Assembly: GCA_033795365.1 (NCBI GenBank)
Contig: JARYGU010000001.1
Span: 248,001 to 312,000, forward strand
Length of the DNA: 64,000 nucleotides
From: JARYGU01 sp033795365
Lineage (GTDB): Bacteria > Pseudomonadota > Alphaproteobacteria > Rhizobiales > Rhizobiaceae
Reading direction: 5' to 3'
In this document: positions 52,567 to 62,830 of the stretch, piece after piece
Layout of the letters: each line of letters opens with the position of its first letter
How positions within the stretch are numbered: position 1 is the stretch's first letter
Translations under genes and position numbers: made by a program
The notes under the pieces: model-generated
What the model saw: only the letters and a program-made list of their open reading frames with translations
Told to the model about the DNA's origin: nothing
The model's database searches: none

Positions 52567-53217
52567 TTGGCTGCAGAGCGAACCATCATGATCGTCGGCA
52601 ACGGGAGGGTGCCCGATGGCGCGCCTGAAGCCATTGACGTCGCCGATGTCGTCATCCGTTTCAACGACTGCCGCTCGTTCGGGATCGCGGGGCGGAAAAC
52701 CGATGTCATCGCCGTCTGCAATACCGGCAGACCGGCCCTTTCGATGCTCGGCGGCGGCGCCTGGAAGGCGAGCGCGGCGGTACGGCAGGCCTCGGAATTC
52801 TGGTGCGTGCGCGATCCCGCGAAATTCGCCGCCATGCGCAAGCCTCTTTCGGCAAGCAATCCTGAGCTCGACGATTTCTGCGACGACTACACGGACGGCT
52901 TCGCAAGCTTCGCATCCGCGACTGGCCGGCCGATGAGGATCATCCCCGCGGACGTCCACGACGAGCTCGATCGTGCGCTCGATGCCATGGGCGCGCAGCC
53001 CTATGTGGTGCCGAGTTCCGGCGCCGTCGTCATTGCCGACGTGCTCGGATCCTATGCCCGCCCGCAAGATACCGTCGTCATCGCCGGCTTTTCGCATGAG
53101 GGCTGGCAATGGCACCCCTTTGCTGCGGAGAAGCTCTGGACGGACGATCTCGTCCGCGCCGGCAGGCTTCGCCGCCCTGCCTACGAACCTCTCGTTTCCG
53201 CCTCCCAAGGAGCCTGA
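52567..53217 (+). CDS. Urease-operon accessory protein resembling GT29 sialyltransferases
   Basis: The protein is 216 residues from a TTG at 52567 (AAGGAA upstream) or 209 from the ATG at 52588. Residues 7-50 (IMIVGNG, VVIRFND, GRKTDV) match the L-sialylmotif pattern of GT29 enzymes (VxGN...D.VxRxN...VGxxT), and residues 148-177 (VPSSGAVVIADVL, VVIAGF) match the S-sialylmotif (PSTG...VxxxGF). A late His-containing GWQWHP fits the final motif. Rhizobial genomes carry this gene as urease operon accessory protein. The donor and acceptor are unknown. Confidence 0.72.
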   Translation: MAAERTIMIVGNGRVPDGAPEAIDVADVVIRFNDCRSFGIAGRKTDVIAVCNTGRPALSMLGGGAWKASAAVRQASEFWCVRDPAKFAAMRKPLSASNPELDDFCDDYTDGFASFASATGRPMRIIPADVHDELDRALDAMGAQPYVVPSSGAVVIADVLGSYARPQDTVVIAGFSHEGWQWHPFAAEKLWTDDLVRAGRLRRPAYEPLVSASQGA

Positions 53218-53220
53218 CCG

Positions 53221-54930
<1,710 letters not shown>

Positions 54931-54951
54931 GGCCGGATGAGATAATTGCAA

Positions 54952-55428
54952 ATGCCCTTTCGCTCCACCGAAATCCTTCCGCCCGGCACGGCCGGCAAGA
55001 CAGCCGTCAACTCCGTCGTGCTGGCTCACGATCAGCGCCATATCCGCCGCAAGCTGCTGCACATGCGCGACGACGATGTGGTGATGGTGGATCTGAAGGA
55101 GCCGGTGCAGCTTGCGCACGGCGATCTCCTTCTCCTCGACACCGGCGATTGCGTCGAGGTGATAGCGGCCGAGGAAGAACTCTACGAGATCATTCCGCGC
55201 AACCGGCTGCACCTGACGGAACTCGCATGGCATCTCGGAAACCGCCACCTTCCGGCGCAGGTGGAAGAGGAGCGCATCGTCATCCTGCGCGACCACGTGA
55301 TCCGCGACATGCTGGAAAAGCTCGGCGCGACGGTGCGGGAGATCACCGAAGCCTTCCATCCGCTGCGCGGCGCCTATCACGGCAGCGGCCACGCCCACGG
55401 TCATCACGACCACCATCACCATGGTTGA
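54952..55428 (+). CDS. ureE: Urease accessory nickel metallochaperone UreE
   Basis: The protein is 158 residues from the ATG at 54952. The N-terminal domain contains HIRRKLLHMRDDDVVMVDL; the C-terminal metal-binding domain has HLGNRHLPAQ and a His-rich tail (HGSGHAHGHHDHHHHG), which chelates Ni(II). It overlaps the ureF start by 8 bases. Confidence 0.95.
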   Translation: MPFRSTEILPPGTAGKTAVNSVVLAHDQRHIRRKLLHMRDDDVVMVDLKEPVQLAHGDLLLLDTGDCVEVIAAEEELYEIIPRNRLHLTELAWHLGNRHLPAQVEEERIVILRDHVIRDMLEKLGATVREITEAFHPLRGAYHGSGHAHGHHDHHHHG

Positions 55429-56092
55429 GGCGCCATCCACGGCGAAGCTCTTAAAGCTTCTCGCCTGGCTCTCGCCGGCCTTTCCGGTCGGCGCCTTCTC
55501 CTACTCCGGCGGCCTGGAACAGGCGGTACACGACGAACGGGTGACGGACCGCGAAAGCCTTGCCGAGTGGCTTTCGACGCTGATTGCGCATGGCGCCATC
55601 TGGAACGACGCCGTGCTGTTTGCGGAAGCCTATCGCAGCTTTGGGGATCCTGAGCGCCTGCATTTTGCCGGAGAGCTGGCCGAGGCATTGGCAGGCTCGG
55701 CGGAACGCCACCGCGAGACGATGCTGCAGGGCGAAGCGTTCGTGTCGGCGGCGATGAGTTGGCCACATCCCGTCTTCGATGCCCTGGACGGTGCCGTCGC
55801 CTATCCCGTCGCCGTCGGCGCCGTTGCCGGAGCGCATGACACCGGCCTTCCGCCCTCCCTGGCCGCCTTTCTCCACGCCGTTCTGTCCAATCTCGTTTCG
55901 GTGGCGATCCGCTGTGGGGTGATCGGGCAGAGGGACGGCGTACATGTGCTTGCCGGGCTGGAGGATGCAATCGGCGCCATTACGGCGCGTGCGGCGGAAA
56001 GCACGCTCGACGATCTCGGTTCGGCGAGCTTGATGGCCGATATAGCAAGCCTGAGACACGAAACCCTCGGCTCGAGGCTGTTCCGCTCATGA
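55421..56092 (+). CDS. ureF: Urease accessory protein UreF
   Basis: The protein is 223 residues, almost all helical. LLAWLSPAFPVGAFSYSGGLEQAV, RHRETMLQGEAFV and GVIGQRDGVHVLAGLEDAI are family blocks. It acts with UreD and UreG as the activation complex and controls UreG GTP hydrolysis. Confidence 0.94.
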   Translation: MVEAPSTAKLLKLLAWLSPAFPVGAFSYSGGLEQAVHDERVTDRESLAEWLSTLIAHGAIWNDAVLFAEAYRSFGDPERLHFAGELAEALAGSAERHRETMLQGEAFVSAAMSWPHPVFDALDGAVAYPVAVGAVAGAHDTGLPPSLAAFLHAVLSNLVSVAIRCGVIGQRDGVHVLAGLEDAIGAITARAAESTLDDLGSASLMADIASLRHETLGSRLFRS

Positions 56093-56180
56093 CATCCGCC
56101 TTTGCCTCGGCTTCGCCCGCGATCTATCCTGCCTGGCTGCTTCTGCCGGAAAGGCCCATTCTATTCGGAGGTATTCCATC

Positions 56181-56795
56181 ATGACATCGAAAAACGGACC
56201 CTTGCGCGTCGGCATCGGCGGCCCGGTCGGCTCCGGCAAGACGGCGCTCACGGAAAAGCTCTGCAAGGCCATGCGCGAGCGCTATTCGGTCGCCGTCGTC
56301 ACCAACGATATCTACACCAAGGAGGACGCCGAGGCGCTGGTGCGCTGCCAAGCGCTTTCCTCCGACCGCATCGTCGGCGTGGAGACGGGCGGCTGCCCGC
56401 ACACGGCAATCCGCGAGGATGCCTCCATCAACCTGCAGGCGATCGCCGATCTCAACCGGCGCATTCCCGATCTCGATATCGTCTTTATCGAGTCGGGCGG
56501 CGACAATCTTGCCGCAACCTTCTCGCCCGATCTCGCCGATCTTACGATTTATGTCATTTCCGTCTGCCAGGGCGAAGAGATCCCGCGAAAGGGCGGTCCG
56601 GGCATCACCCGCTCCGACCTGCTGGTGATCAACAAGAAGGACCTTGCTCCGCATGTGGGGGCGGACCTCGATGTGATGGAGCAGGACGCCAACCGGATGC
56701 GGAAATCCCGCCCCTTCGTGTTCTCCGACATGAAGCGCGGCGACGGGGTCGACCGGATCGTCGATTTCCTGATGGTCGAGGGCGGGCTGCAATAG
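56181..56795 (+). CDS. ureG: Urease accessory GTPase UreG
   Basis: The protein is 204 residues. P-loop GGPVGSGKTALTEKLC, TNDIYTKEDAE, GVETGGCPHTAIREDASIN (metal-binding CPH), FIESGGDNLAATFSPDL and VINKKDLAPHVGADL are complete. GGAGG precedes the ATG at 56181. The gene ends the urease run; 88 bases separate it from ureF. Confidence 0.97.
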   Translation: MTSKNGPLRVGIGGPVGSGKTALTEKLCKAMRERYSVAVVTNDIYTKEDAEALVRCQALSSDRIVGVETGGCPHTAIREDASINLQAIADLNRRIPDLDIVFIESGGDNLAATFSPDLADLTIYVISVCQGEEIPRKGGPGITRSDLLVINKKDLAPHVGADLDVMEQDANRMRKSRPFVFSDMKRGDGVDRIVDFLMVEGGLQ

Positions 56796-57014
56796 CCCCC
56801 GTTCCGCGCAGCAAGGGTCCAACGCTCCGGCTGCGCCAGATTCTGCCCGACCGGGAATGAGACAGCGTCCGCTTTCGTATACCGAAGCGTGGAACGAACG
56901 GAACAGCCGATCGATTTGATCTACTCGACGCGCTGCCAGGCGGCGCCGGGCGCGCCCGCGCGGACGCACTGGCTGCGTGAAGACGACCACGCAACGGAAT
57001 GGAGAATGGAAATC

Positions 57015-57563
57015 ATGGACAACAACGACCGTCAGGCGATCGATAGCCTCTTTGGAAAGATCTCGCAGGTCGAGCAGCAGGCCGGCCCCCGCGATGCCGA
57101 GGCAGAGGCTTTGATCAAGGACCGGATCGCCGCGCAGCCGGCGGCGCCCTATTTCATGGCGCAGACGATCGTCGTGCAGGAACAAGCGCTGAATGTCGCG
57201 CAACAACGTATCGAGGAGCTGGAATACCAGCTTTCCTCGCGCCCGGCCTCGGGCGGCCTTCTGTCCTCGCTCTTCGGCGGCGGCGCTCCGGCGTCAAGGC
57301 CGGCCCCGCGCCCGAATGCGGCCGCACAGCCGACCGCCGGCCCCTGGAACCGTCAGCCAGGCGCGATGCAGGCGCAGCGCGGCGGCGGCTTTCTCGCAGG
57401 GGCGGCACAGACGGCCATGGGCGTCGCGGGCGGCGTCCTGCTTGGAAACGCCATCGCCGGCATGTTTTCGGGCACGGAAGCAAATGCCGCCGAAAGCGCC
57501 GAGCAGCAACCTGCGCAGGACGATACCGCCGGCGATGATTTCGGCGGCGATATGGAATTCTGA
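57015..57563 (+). CDS. DUF2076 family protein
   Basis: The protein is 182 residues from the ATG at 57015. The N-terminal third (RQAIDSLFGKISQVEQQAGPRDAEAE, APYFMAQTIVVQEQALNVAQQRIEELE) is the helical DUF2076 domain. A Pro/Gly/Ala-rich linker follows, then GGFLAGAAQTAMGVAGGVLLGNAIAGMF, a possible hydrophobic hairpin, and an acidic tail. Such proteins may be periplasmic or membrane-associated; the function is unknown. It ends near a bidirectional terminator. Confidence 0.82.
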   Translation: MDNNDRQAIDSLFGKISQVEQQAGPRDAEAEALIKDRIAAQPAAPYFMAQTIVVQEQALNVAQQRIEELEYQLSSRPASGGLLSSLFGGGAPASRPAPRPNAAAQPTAGPWNRQPGAMQAQRGGGFLAGAAQTAMGVAGGVLLGNAIAGMFSGTEANAAESAEQQPAQDDTAGDDFGGDMEF

Positions 57564-57575
57564 CCGGCGATCTTC

Positions 57576-57603
57576 ATCGAGCCATGCCTCGGCATGGCTC
57601 GAT
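57576..57603. terminator. Bidirectional terminator between convergent genes
   Basis: A perfect 13-bp stem, 57576-57588 with 57591-57603, closes a 2-base gap (effective loop of four bases). It lies between the DUF2076 stop and the convergent hydrolase stop. Confidence 0.8.
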
Positions 57604-57631
57604 GTCACGAGATGTGCGCTTGCGGTGAAAC

Positions 57632-58339
57632 TCAGGCCACCCGGACCGTGATCTCATCGAGGCCTTCGACATGGCCGACCATCTCGTCCCCCTTTACGAT
57701 TGCGCCGACCCCTGCCGGCGTTCCGGCAAAAATCAGATCCCCGGCCTTCAACGCGAACAGTTTGGAAAGATAGGAGATCATCTCCGGCACCTTCCAGATC
57801 ATCTGGTTGAGATCGCCGTTCTGGCGGACCTCGCCGTTGACCTTCAGCCAGATCGCCCCTTGCACCGGATGGCCGACCTTGGAAACAGGGTGCAGGACAC
57901 CGCAGGGAGCGGAGGCTTCGAATGCCTTTCCCGTCTCCCATGGCCGGCCCAGTTTCTTGGCCTCTCCCTGGAGATCGCGGCGTGTCATGTCCAATCCCAC
58001 TCCGTAGCCGAAGACATGCTCCAGAGCGCTCTCGACCGGGATGTTCGTGCCGCCCCGGTGAAGCGCCACCACGAGTTCCACCTCATGGTGAACGTCCTTC
58101 GTCTCGCTCGGATAGGGGAACGGGTTTCCGGGCAGGACGAGCGTATCCGGGTTCTTCTGGAAAAAGAACGGCGGCTCCCGGTTGGGATCGTGACCCATCT
58201 CTATCGCATGATCGGCGAAGTTGCGGCCGACGCAATAGATGCGGTGAACCGGAAAGAGCGCATCGCTGCCGGCAATCGGCAGGGTCGGCACCGGCGCCGG
58301 ATTGAAGACGTAGTTTTTCAGATGAGGCATTTCGTTCAT
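57632..58339 (-). CDS. Fumarylacetoacetate hydrolase family protein
   Basis: The protein is 235 residues. IYCVGRNFADHAIEMG, PPFFFQKNPDTLV, the metal-binding HHEVELVV, VFGYGVGLDMTRRDLQ and AGTPAGVGAI define the FAH/acylpyruvate-hydrolase fold. It cleaves C-C bonds of diketo or acylpyruvate compounds. The start is coupled to the upstream ABC permease stop (TAATG), so it probably degrades the imported substrate of this operon. The compound is not known. Confidence 0.88.
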   Translation of the reverse strand: MNEMPHLKNYVFNPAPVPTLPIAGSDALFPVHRIYCVGRNFADHAIEMGHDPNREPPFFFQKNPDTLVLPGNPFPYPSETKDVHHEVELVVALHRGGTNIPVESALEHVFGYGVGLDMTRRDLQGEAKKLGRPWETGKAFEASAPCGVLHPVSKVGHPVQGAIWLKVNGEVRQNGDLNQMIWKVPEMISYLSKLFALKAGDLIFAGTPAGVGAIVKGDEMVGHVEGLDEITVRVA

Positions 58340-59091
58340 TATCGCGCTCCAGCGTAGTACTCTATGCGTTTTTCGAACAATTCTACCACCGCGGAGAGCA
58401 TCATCGCTGCCGCGAATAGAATCATGGTGAGAGCCCAGAACCGCTCCATGTCGAAGCTGCGGGAGTAGAGCTCGAAGAGCTCCCCGTAGCCGATCACGGA
58501 AACGAGAATCTGGCCTATGACGACACCTTTCACCCCGCGGATCATGCCGATGCGGATACCGGCCAGAATCTCGGGGAGAGCGGAAAGCAGGATGATCTTG
58601 GTAAAGATCGTCCAGCGCGAGGCACCGTAGCTGCGCCCCATTTCTATCAGCGAGGTCGGCACCTGCATCACGCCGGCCCTTGCATCCAAAACGATGATCC
58701 AGACCGCGAAGAGGAAGACCGTGACGAAGACGGTCGTTTCGCCGAGCCCGAAGAGGATCATCAGGATCGGCACGAGGGCGGAAAGCGGCGCACTGACGAA
58801 CATGTTCACCCATAGGCCGAAGATGTTGTCCGCGATCTTCACGCAGCCCATCAGCACGCCGAGCGGTACGCCGACCCCGATCGCGAGCGCCATTCCGAGC
58901 GCGAAAGAACGCAAAGTGATCATAGAGGCGCTTTGCCACGATCCCGTCTGGACGAGTTGAACGCCGGCTTCGAAAACGGATGTCATCGGTGGAATGAGGA
59001 AGATCAGGTCGAGCCTGCCAACGACCTCCCAGATCAGTGCCCACATGATGAGCGACGCCATCATCGGAATGCGGAATCCGAAAAGGGTCAT
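58339..59091 (-). CDS. NitT/TauT-type ABC transporter permease
   Basis: The protein is 250 residues with six membrane segments and the BPD_transp block SYGASRWTIFTKIILLSALPEILAGIRIGMIRGVKGVVIGQI, typical of SsuC/TauC permeases. It is translationally coupled to the hydrolase and lies 6 bases after the ATPase gene. It is the second permease of the operon, so the importer is probably a permease heterodimer. Confidence 0.9.
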   Translation of the reverse strand: MTLFGFRIPMMASLIMWALIWEVVGRLDLIFLIPPMTSVFEAGVQLVQTGSWQSASMITLRSFALGMALAIGVGVPLGVLMGCVKIADNIFGLWVNMFVSAPLSALVPILMILFGLGETTVFVTVFLFAVWIIVLDARAGVMQVPTSLIEMGRSYGASRWTIFTKIILLSALPEILAGIRIGMIRGVKGVVIGQILVSVIGYGELFELYSRSFDMERFWALTMILFAAAMMLSAVVELFEKRIEYYAGAR

Positions 59092-59097
59092 GGCGCA

Positions 59098-59904
59098 TCA
59101 CTCCGCATACTGCCGCAGGCCCTGCCATATTTCCTCGACGACGTCGAGGTAGCGGGGATCACGGCGGATTTCGTCGGGAGAGGCGGTGCGGTCCGTCATT
59201 GGATCGATGATCCGGGAAATGCGGCCCGGCCGAGGCGAGAGAAGCACGATCCGGTCGGAGACATAGACGGCCTCCTCGATGGAATGGGTGACGAAGATGA
59301 AGGTCTTCTTCTCCAATTCGACAAGCCGCAGCAGATCCTCCTGGAATTTGCGCCTGTTCTGCTCGTCCACTGCCGAGAACGGCTCGTCGAGAAGCAGCAC
59401 GTCGGCATTGACCGCGAAGGCGCGCGCGATACCCACCCTCTGGCGCATGCCGCCGGACAGTTCATGCGGGTATTTCTCCTCGAAGCCCGAGAGGCCGACC
59501 TGCTCGATATAGCGTTTCGCGATACGGTTGCGCTCGGCAAGCGCCATGCCCTTCAGCTCAAGGCCGAAGGCGACGTTGCGCTGCACCGTCGCCCATGGCA
59601 TCAGCGCGAAATCCTGGAAGACGAAAGCCCGCTCCGGCCCCGGGCCGGTTACGGCGCGGCCATTGATGCGCACTTCCCCCGACGTTGCCGGAACCAGTCC
59701 GGCGATGATCTTCAGCAGGGTCGTCTTTCCGCAGCCCGACGGCCCGAGCAGCGTGGTGAGCTTTCCCCTCTGGAACTCGAGATCGATGCCGCGCAGGGCT
59801 TCTATCTCGCCATAGTTCTTGCAGATGTCGCGAACCTGGACGACGGGATCGTCGGTTGTGACGCCCTGCGGATCGCCGGCATGCGAGCGAGCAGCGTTCG
59901 CCAT
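59098..59904 (-). CDS. NitT/TauT-type ABC transporter ATPase
   Basis: The protein is 268 residues. Walker A LLGPSGCGKTTLLKII, Q-loop FVFQDFALMPWATV, signature LSGGMRQRVGIARAF, Walker B VLLLDEPFSAVD and the switch His in VTHSIEEAVYV are present, as in SsuB/TauB. One base separates it from the preceding permease stop. Confidence 0.93.
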   Translation of the reverse strand: MANAARSHAGDPQGVTTDDPVVQVRDICKNYGEIEALRGIDLEFQRGKLTTLLGPSGCGKTTLLKIIAGLVPATSGEVRINGRAVTGPGPERAFVFQDFALMPWATVQRNVAFGLELKGMALAERNRIAKRYIEQVGLSGFEEKYPHELSGGMRQRVGIARAFAVNADVLLLDEPFSAVDEQNRRKFQEDLLRLVELEKKTFIFVTHSIEEAVYVSDRIVLLSPRPGRISRIIDPMTDRTASPDEIRRDPRYLDVVEEIWQGLRQYAE

Positions 59905-59905
59905 C

Positions 59906-60745
59906 TCACTTTCTCCTCTTTTCGGGGCGCAGGAAGCGCGTTTCCAATGCCTGCAGACCTGCCAGCGTCAGCGTCGAGACCGCAATGATGGAGGCGACCG
60001 AGGCATACATATGTGCGTAGTTCGCGACCGACCGGTGATAGGTGATGAGATCGCCGATGCCGGTCGGCGTGATGAGCAGTTCGGCAAGCATGACGCCGAT
60101 GAAGCCTGCCGCTATCCCCAGCCTCAAACCCGCAAACAGCACGGGCGACGCATCCGGGATGATGATCTTGAAGATCTGCTGCATACGCGAGCCCTGAAAG
60201 GAGCGGCACATGTCGACCAGCGACGGATTGACATGGCGGACGGCCTTGTAGGAATTCAGCACGATGACCGGCAGGGCGAGCATGATGACGGCGAGCGTCT
60301 TCGCCGTCAGGCCGATTCCGTAGACGAAAGTGACGAGCGGAACCAGCGCCGCCATCGGCGCGGCCTGCAGCACGATGAACACCGGCGCCAACAACCATTC
60401 GACCTTCGGCGAAAGGCCCATCGCCACGCCGATTCCTATTCCGAAGAATGCCGAGAGCATCACGCCGAGAACCAGGGGCTGAAACGTCAGGAAATAGGCG
60501 CGGATCATGCTGCCGTCGAAAACCATTTCGGCGAAGGCGGCCAATGTATCCGTGAAAGTCGGGAAGGCGAAACTGATGGGAACGAGCCCGGCGATTTCCC
60601 ACGCGCCGAACAGGACGGCAAGGGAAAGGACGACCCAGAAGGACCGTCGCTCCTCGGCGAACTTCTGAAGCGTTTCGCCGATGGTCGGGGTTTTCGCCGT
60701 GCCGATCGCATCTTCCATTTTGGTATGTGACACGATTGCCTGCAT
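59906..60745 (-). CDS. NitT/TauT-type ABC transporter permease
   Basis: The protein is about 279 residues from the ATG at 60745 (GGGGG upstream inside the binding-protein gene; 60718 is an alternative). It has six membrane segments and the EAA-like loop FQGSRMQQIFKIIIPDASPVLFAGLRLGIAAGFIGVMLAELL. It follows the binding-protein gene with a one-base gap. Confidence 0.9.
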   Translation of the reverse strand: MQAIVSHTKMEDAIGTAKTPTIGETLQKFAEERRSFWVVLSLAVLFGAWEIAGLVPISFAFPTFTDTLAAFAEMVFDGSMIRAYFLTFQPLVLGVMLSAFFGIGIGVAMGLSPKVEWLLAPVFIVLQAAPMAALVPLVTFVYGIGLTAKTLAVIMLALPVIVLNSYKAVRHVNPSLVDMCRSFQGSRMQQIFKIIIPDASPVLFAGLRLGIAAGFIGVMLAELLITPTGIGDLITYHRSVANYAHMYASVASIIAVSTLTLAGLQALETRFLRPEKRRK

Positions 60746-60746
60746 C

Positions 60747-61736
60747 CTATTTCGCCCCCAACTTCGCAAGCACCGCATTCAAGGCGCGCAGATCCCAGAA
60801 ATCCTCTACTTTCAGGTCGTCGGCTTCGCCGGTGAGCGCACCCGAGGTGGTATAGAAGTCGAAATCGTCGCGGGCCGCGTCTTCGCCGCCTCCGTTGACC
60901 GGAATGTTCGGCGCCGCTTCTACGAAATAGGGCTCGATGTCCGCGACCATTTCAGGCGTCGCGTCCGGTAGAAGCTTGTACTTCTCGCGCAGCGCGATCG
61001 CCGATTTTGGATCGGCTGCGACCTCGCGCCACGTGGTCAGGATGCTTTCCACCAGAGTTTCGACTTCCTTGGAATGGCTTTCCAGATAGTCGGTATTGGC
61101 AAAGAGCGCCTCGTCGGTCGCGCTGACGTCACCCAGGGACAGGAAGAGGAATTTGCCCGGCGCCTGATCCTCCAGCACGCGCTTGCCCGACGAGTCGACG
61201 ATCGTCGCCTTGACATTGCCCTGCAACAGCGCTCCGGTCCGCACTTCGGCTCCCGGCACATAGGCGATGCTGGAATAGCTTATCCCGTTCTTGTCCGCCA
61301 TCAGCTGCATGATCGCCTCGGTTCCCGATCCACGCGAGTGCACCGCAACCTCCTGGCCGTCGAGGTCCTTCCAGTCCTTGTAGAACTCGGAATTCACCAC
61401 CGGATAGAACTGAAGCTTGCTCAACTGCATGAAGATGCGGATGGGCGCTTTCACCTTCTGCAGCAATGCATAGGGCGCACCGATGCCGATATCCGCCTGG
61501 CCGCTCACCACGGCCTGTGCGGCGATATCCTCGCTCTTCAGATAGGTGACCTCGAGCTCGAGACCCTTTTCCCTTGCCCGCTCGAGAGCAGCCAAAAGGT
61601 GCAGCGATTCCACCGTCGCGATATCACCGAAGGCAATCCGCATCGGGTCTGCATAGGCGGCAGCCGGCATTGCGGCCGCAGCGCAAAAGGCAACGGCAGC
61701 AACCGACGCCCGTATCTTTCTCGCGAGCTTCTCCAT
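60747..61736 (-). CDS. NitT/TauT-type ABC transporter substrate-binding protein
   Basis: The protein is 329 residues. The signal peptide ends at AAYADP. MRIAFGDIATVESLHLLAALERA, SGQADIGIGAPYALLQ and the long second lobe are typical of SsuA/TauA/ThiY-like proteins (NMT1 family). It is the first gene of a five-gene operon (binding protein, permease, ATPase, permease, FAH hydrolase) and is divergent from a GntR regulator. The substrate might be an organic acid or sulfonate, but the sequence does not decide. Confidence 0.87.
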   Translation of the reverse strand: MEKLARKIRASVAAVAFCAAAAMPAAAYADPMRIAFGDIATVESLHLLAALERAREKGLELEVTYLKSEDIAAQAVVSGQADIGIGAPYALLQKVKAPIRIFMQLSKLQFYPVVNSEFYKDWKDLDGQEVAVHSRGSGTEAIMQLMADKNGISYSSIAYVPGAEVRTGALLQGNVKATIVDSSGKRVLEDQAPGKFLFLSLGDVSATDEALFANTDYLESHSKEVETLVESILTTWREVAADPKSAIALREKYKLLPDATPEMVADIEPYFVEAAPNIPVNGGGEDAARDDFDFYTTSGALTGEADDLKVEDFWDLRALNAVLAKLGAK

Positions 61737-61975
61737 CTTCTCCTCCCGTCTAGAGCGGGCCCTCCTCAGAACCCAATTTCAAACCAATCTTCTATTAACT
61801 CGGAAGTATGTCAACCAGAATCGAAACCGTAGAGCTGTTTACACCCACAGAAGCGCAGGAACCCATATCGAGTATTTCTTTAAATATCTGATATAATTTC
61901 ATTTTCCTATGTCTGCGCATAGCAGCCCCCAATCGACATCTATTGACAGAAACAACCTCACCTAATAATAATGAA

Positions 61976-61994
61976 AACCAATACAATATTGGTT
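61976..61994. promoter_or_regulatory. Palindromic operator candidate ahead of the GntR regulator
   Basis: AACCAATA at 61976-61983 and TATTGGTT at 61987-61994 are perfect complements around the centre CAA. The site ends 8 bases before the regulator ATG, in a 266-base AT-rich divergent promoter region. FadR-family proteins bind short dyads of this kind, so autorepression and control of the divergent ABC operon are plausible. Confidence 0.6.
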
Positions 61995-62002
61995 GGTGAT
62001 TC

Positions 62003-62677
62003 ATGGAAGAAAATGTGGAGCATTCGGCGCTGGCAAAGTTGAGAGGCTTTCTTGCCGACGCCGACCTGCCGGCAGACGGCCGCCTGCCGCCCGAGCGTGA
62101 ACTGGCACAGTCGCTGGACGTCGGCCGCGCCGTCCTGCGCAAGGCCCTCGCCACCCTCCAGGCGGAAGGCGTCGTATGGCGCCATGTCGGAAAAGGCACG
62201 TTCACGGGCGACCGGCCGATCGATACCGCCGCCGATATAAATTCGATGGTGCAGCGGACCAATCCTGTCGAGGTCATGGGAGCGCGCATAGCCTTCGAGC
62301 CGGAGGTTGCGAGATGTGCCGCGCTCAATGCGACCGCCGGGCAGATCGCCGAATTGCGCAACTGCATGCTCAAGGCACAACAGGCCCCGACATGGCGGCA
62401 GTACGAACAATGGGACAACAAGCTCCATCGCACGATCGGCGAGGCTTCGCAGAATTCCCTGCTCCTCGGCCTGCTCGACACGCTCAATGCCGTCCGGCGC
62501 GCGGTGAACTGGGGACGGCTGCGCAACACTCCCATACGCCCGCCGGCCGACCACCACAGCTTTGCCGAACACGCCCGGATCGTCGAGGCGATCGCCGAAC
62601 GCGACGCAACCGGCGCGGCGGACGCCATGCGGCGGCATCTTCGCAGCGTCGAAAGCCATATGCGCGATATCGGCTGA
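62003..62677 (+). CDS. FadR-family GntR transcriptional regulator
   Basis: The protein is 224 residues. The winged helix (about 8-70) has LPADGRLPPERELAQSLDVGRAVLRKALATLQAEGVVWRHVGKGTF. The FCD ligand domain (about 85-215) has VMGARIAFEPEVA, HRTIGEAS and the metal-binding His block HHSFAEHARIVEAI with a later RRHL. It probably senses the small carboxylate handled by the divergent ABC/FAH operon. Confidence 0.92.
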   Translation: MEENVEHSALAKLRGFLADADLPADGRLPPERELAQSLDVGRAVLRKALATLQAEGVVWRHVGKGTFTGDRPIDTAADINSMVQRTNPVEVMGARIAFEPEVARCAALNATAGQIAELRNCMLKAQQAPTWRQYEQWDNKLHRTIGEASQNSLLLGLLDTLNAVRRAVNWGRLRNTPIRPPADHHSFAEHARIVEAIAERDATGAADAMRRHLRSVESHMRDIG

Positions 62678-62830
62678 GCCGACCGTAGAATATCGCATTG
62701 CCGATCCCTGCGAACGAAACTATGACTTTGCTATGAACGCATCGGCACGGTCGGTGCATTCCGGCGCGTCGGCGCATATTCGCAGGCCGCCGTTTTTGCT
62801 ATCCGGCTTGCGGCCTAGGAGAGATCGGAA

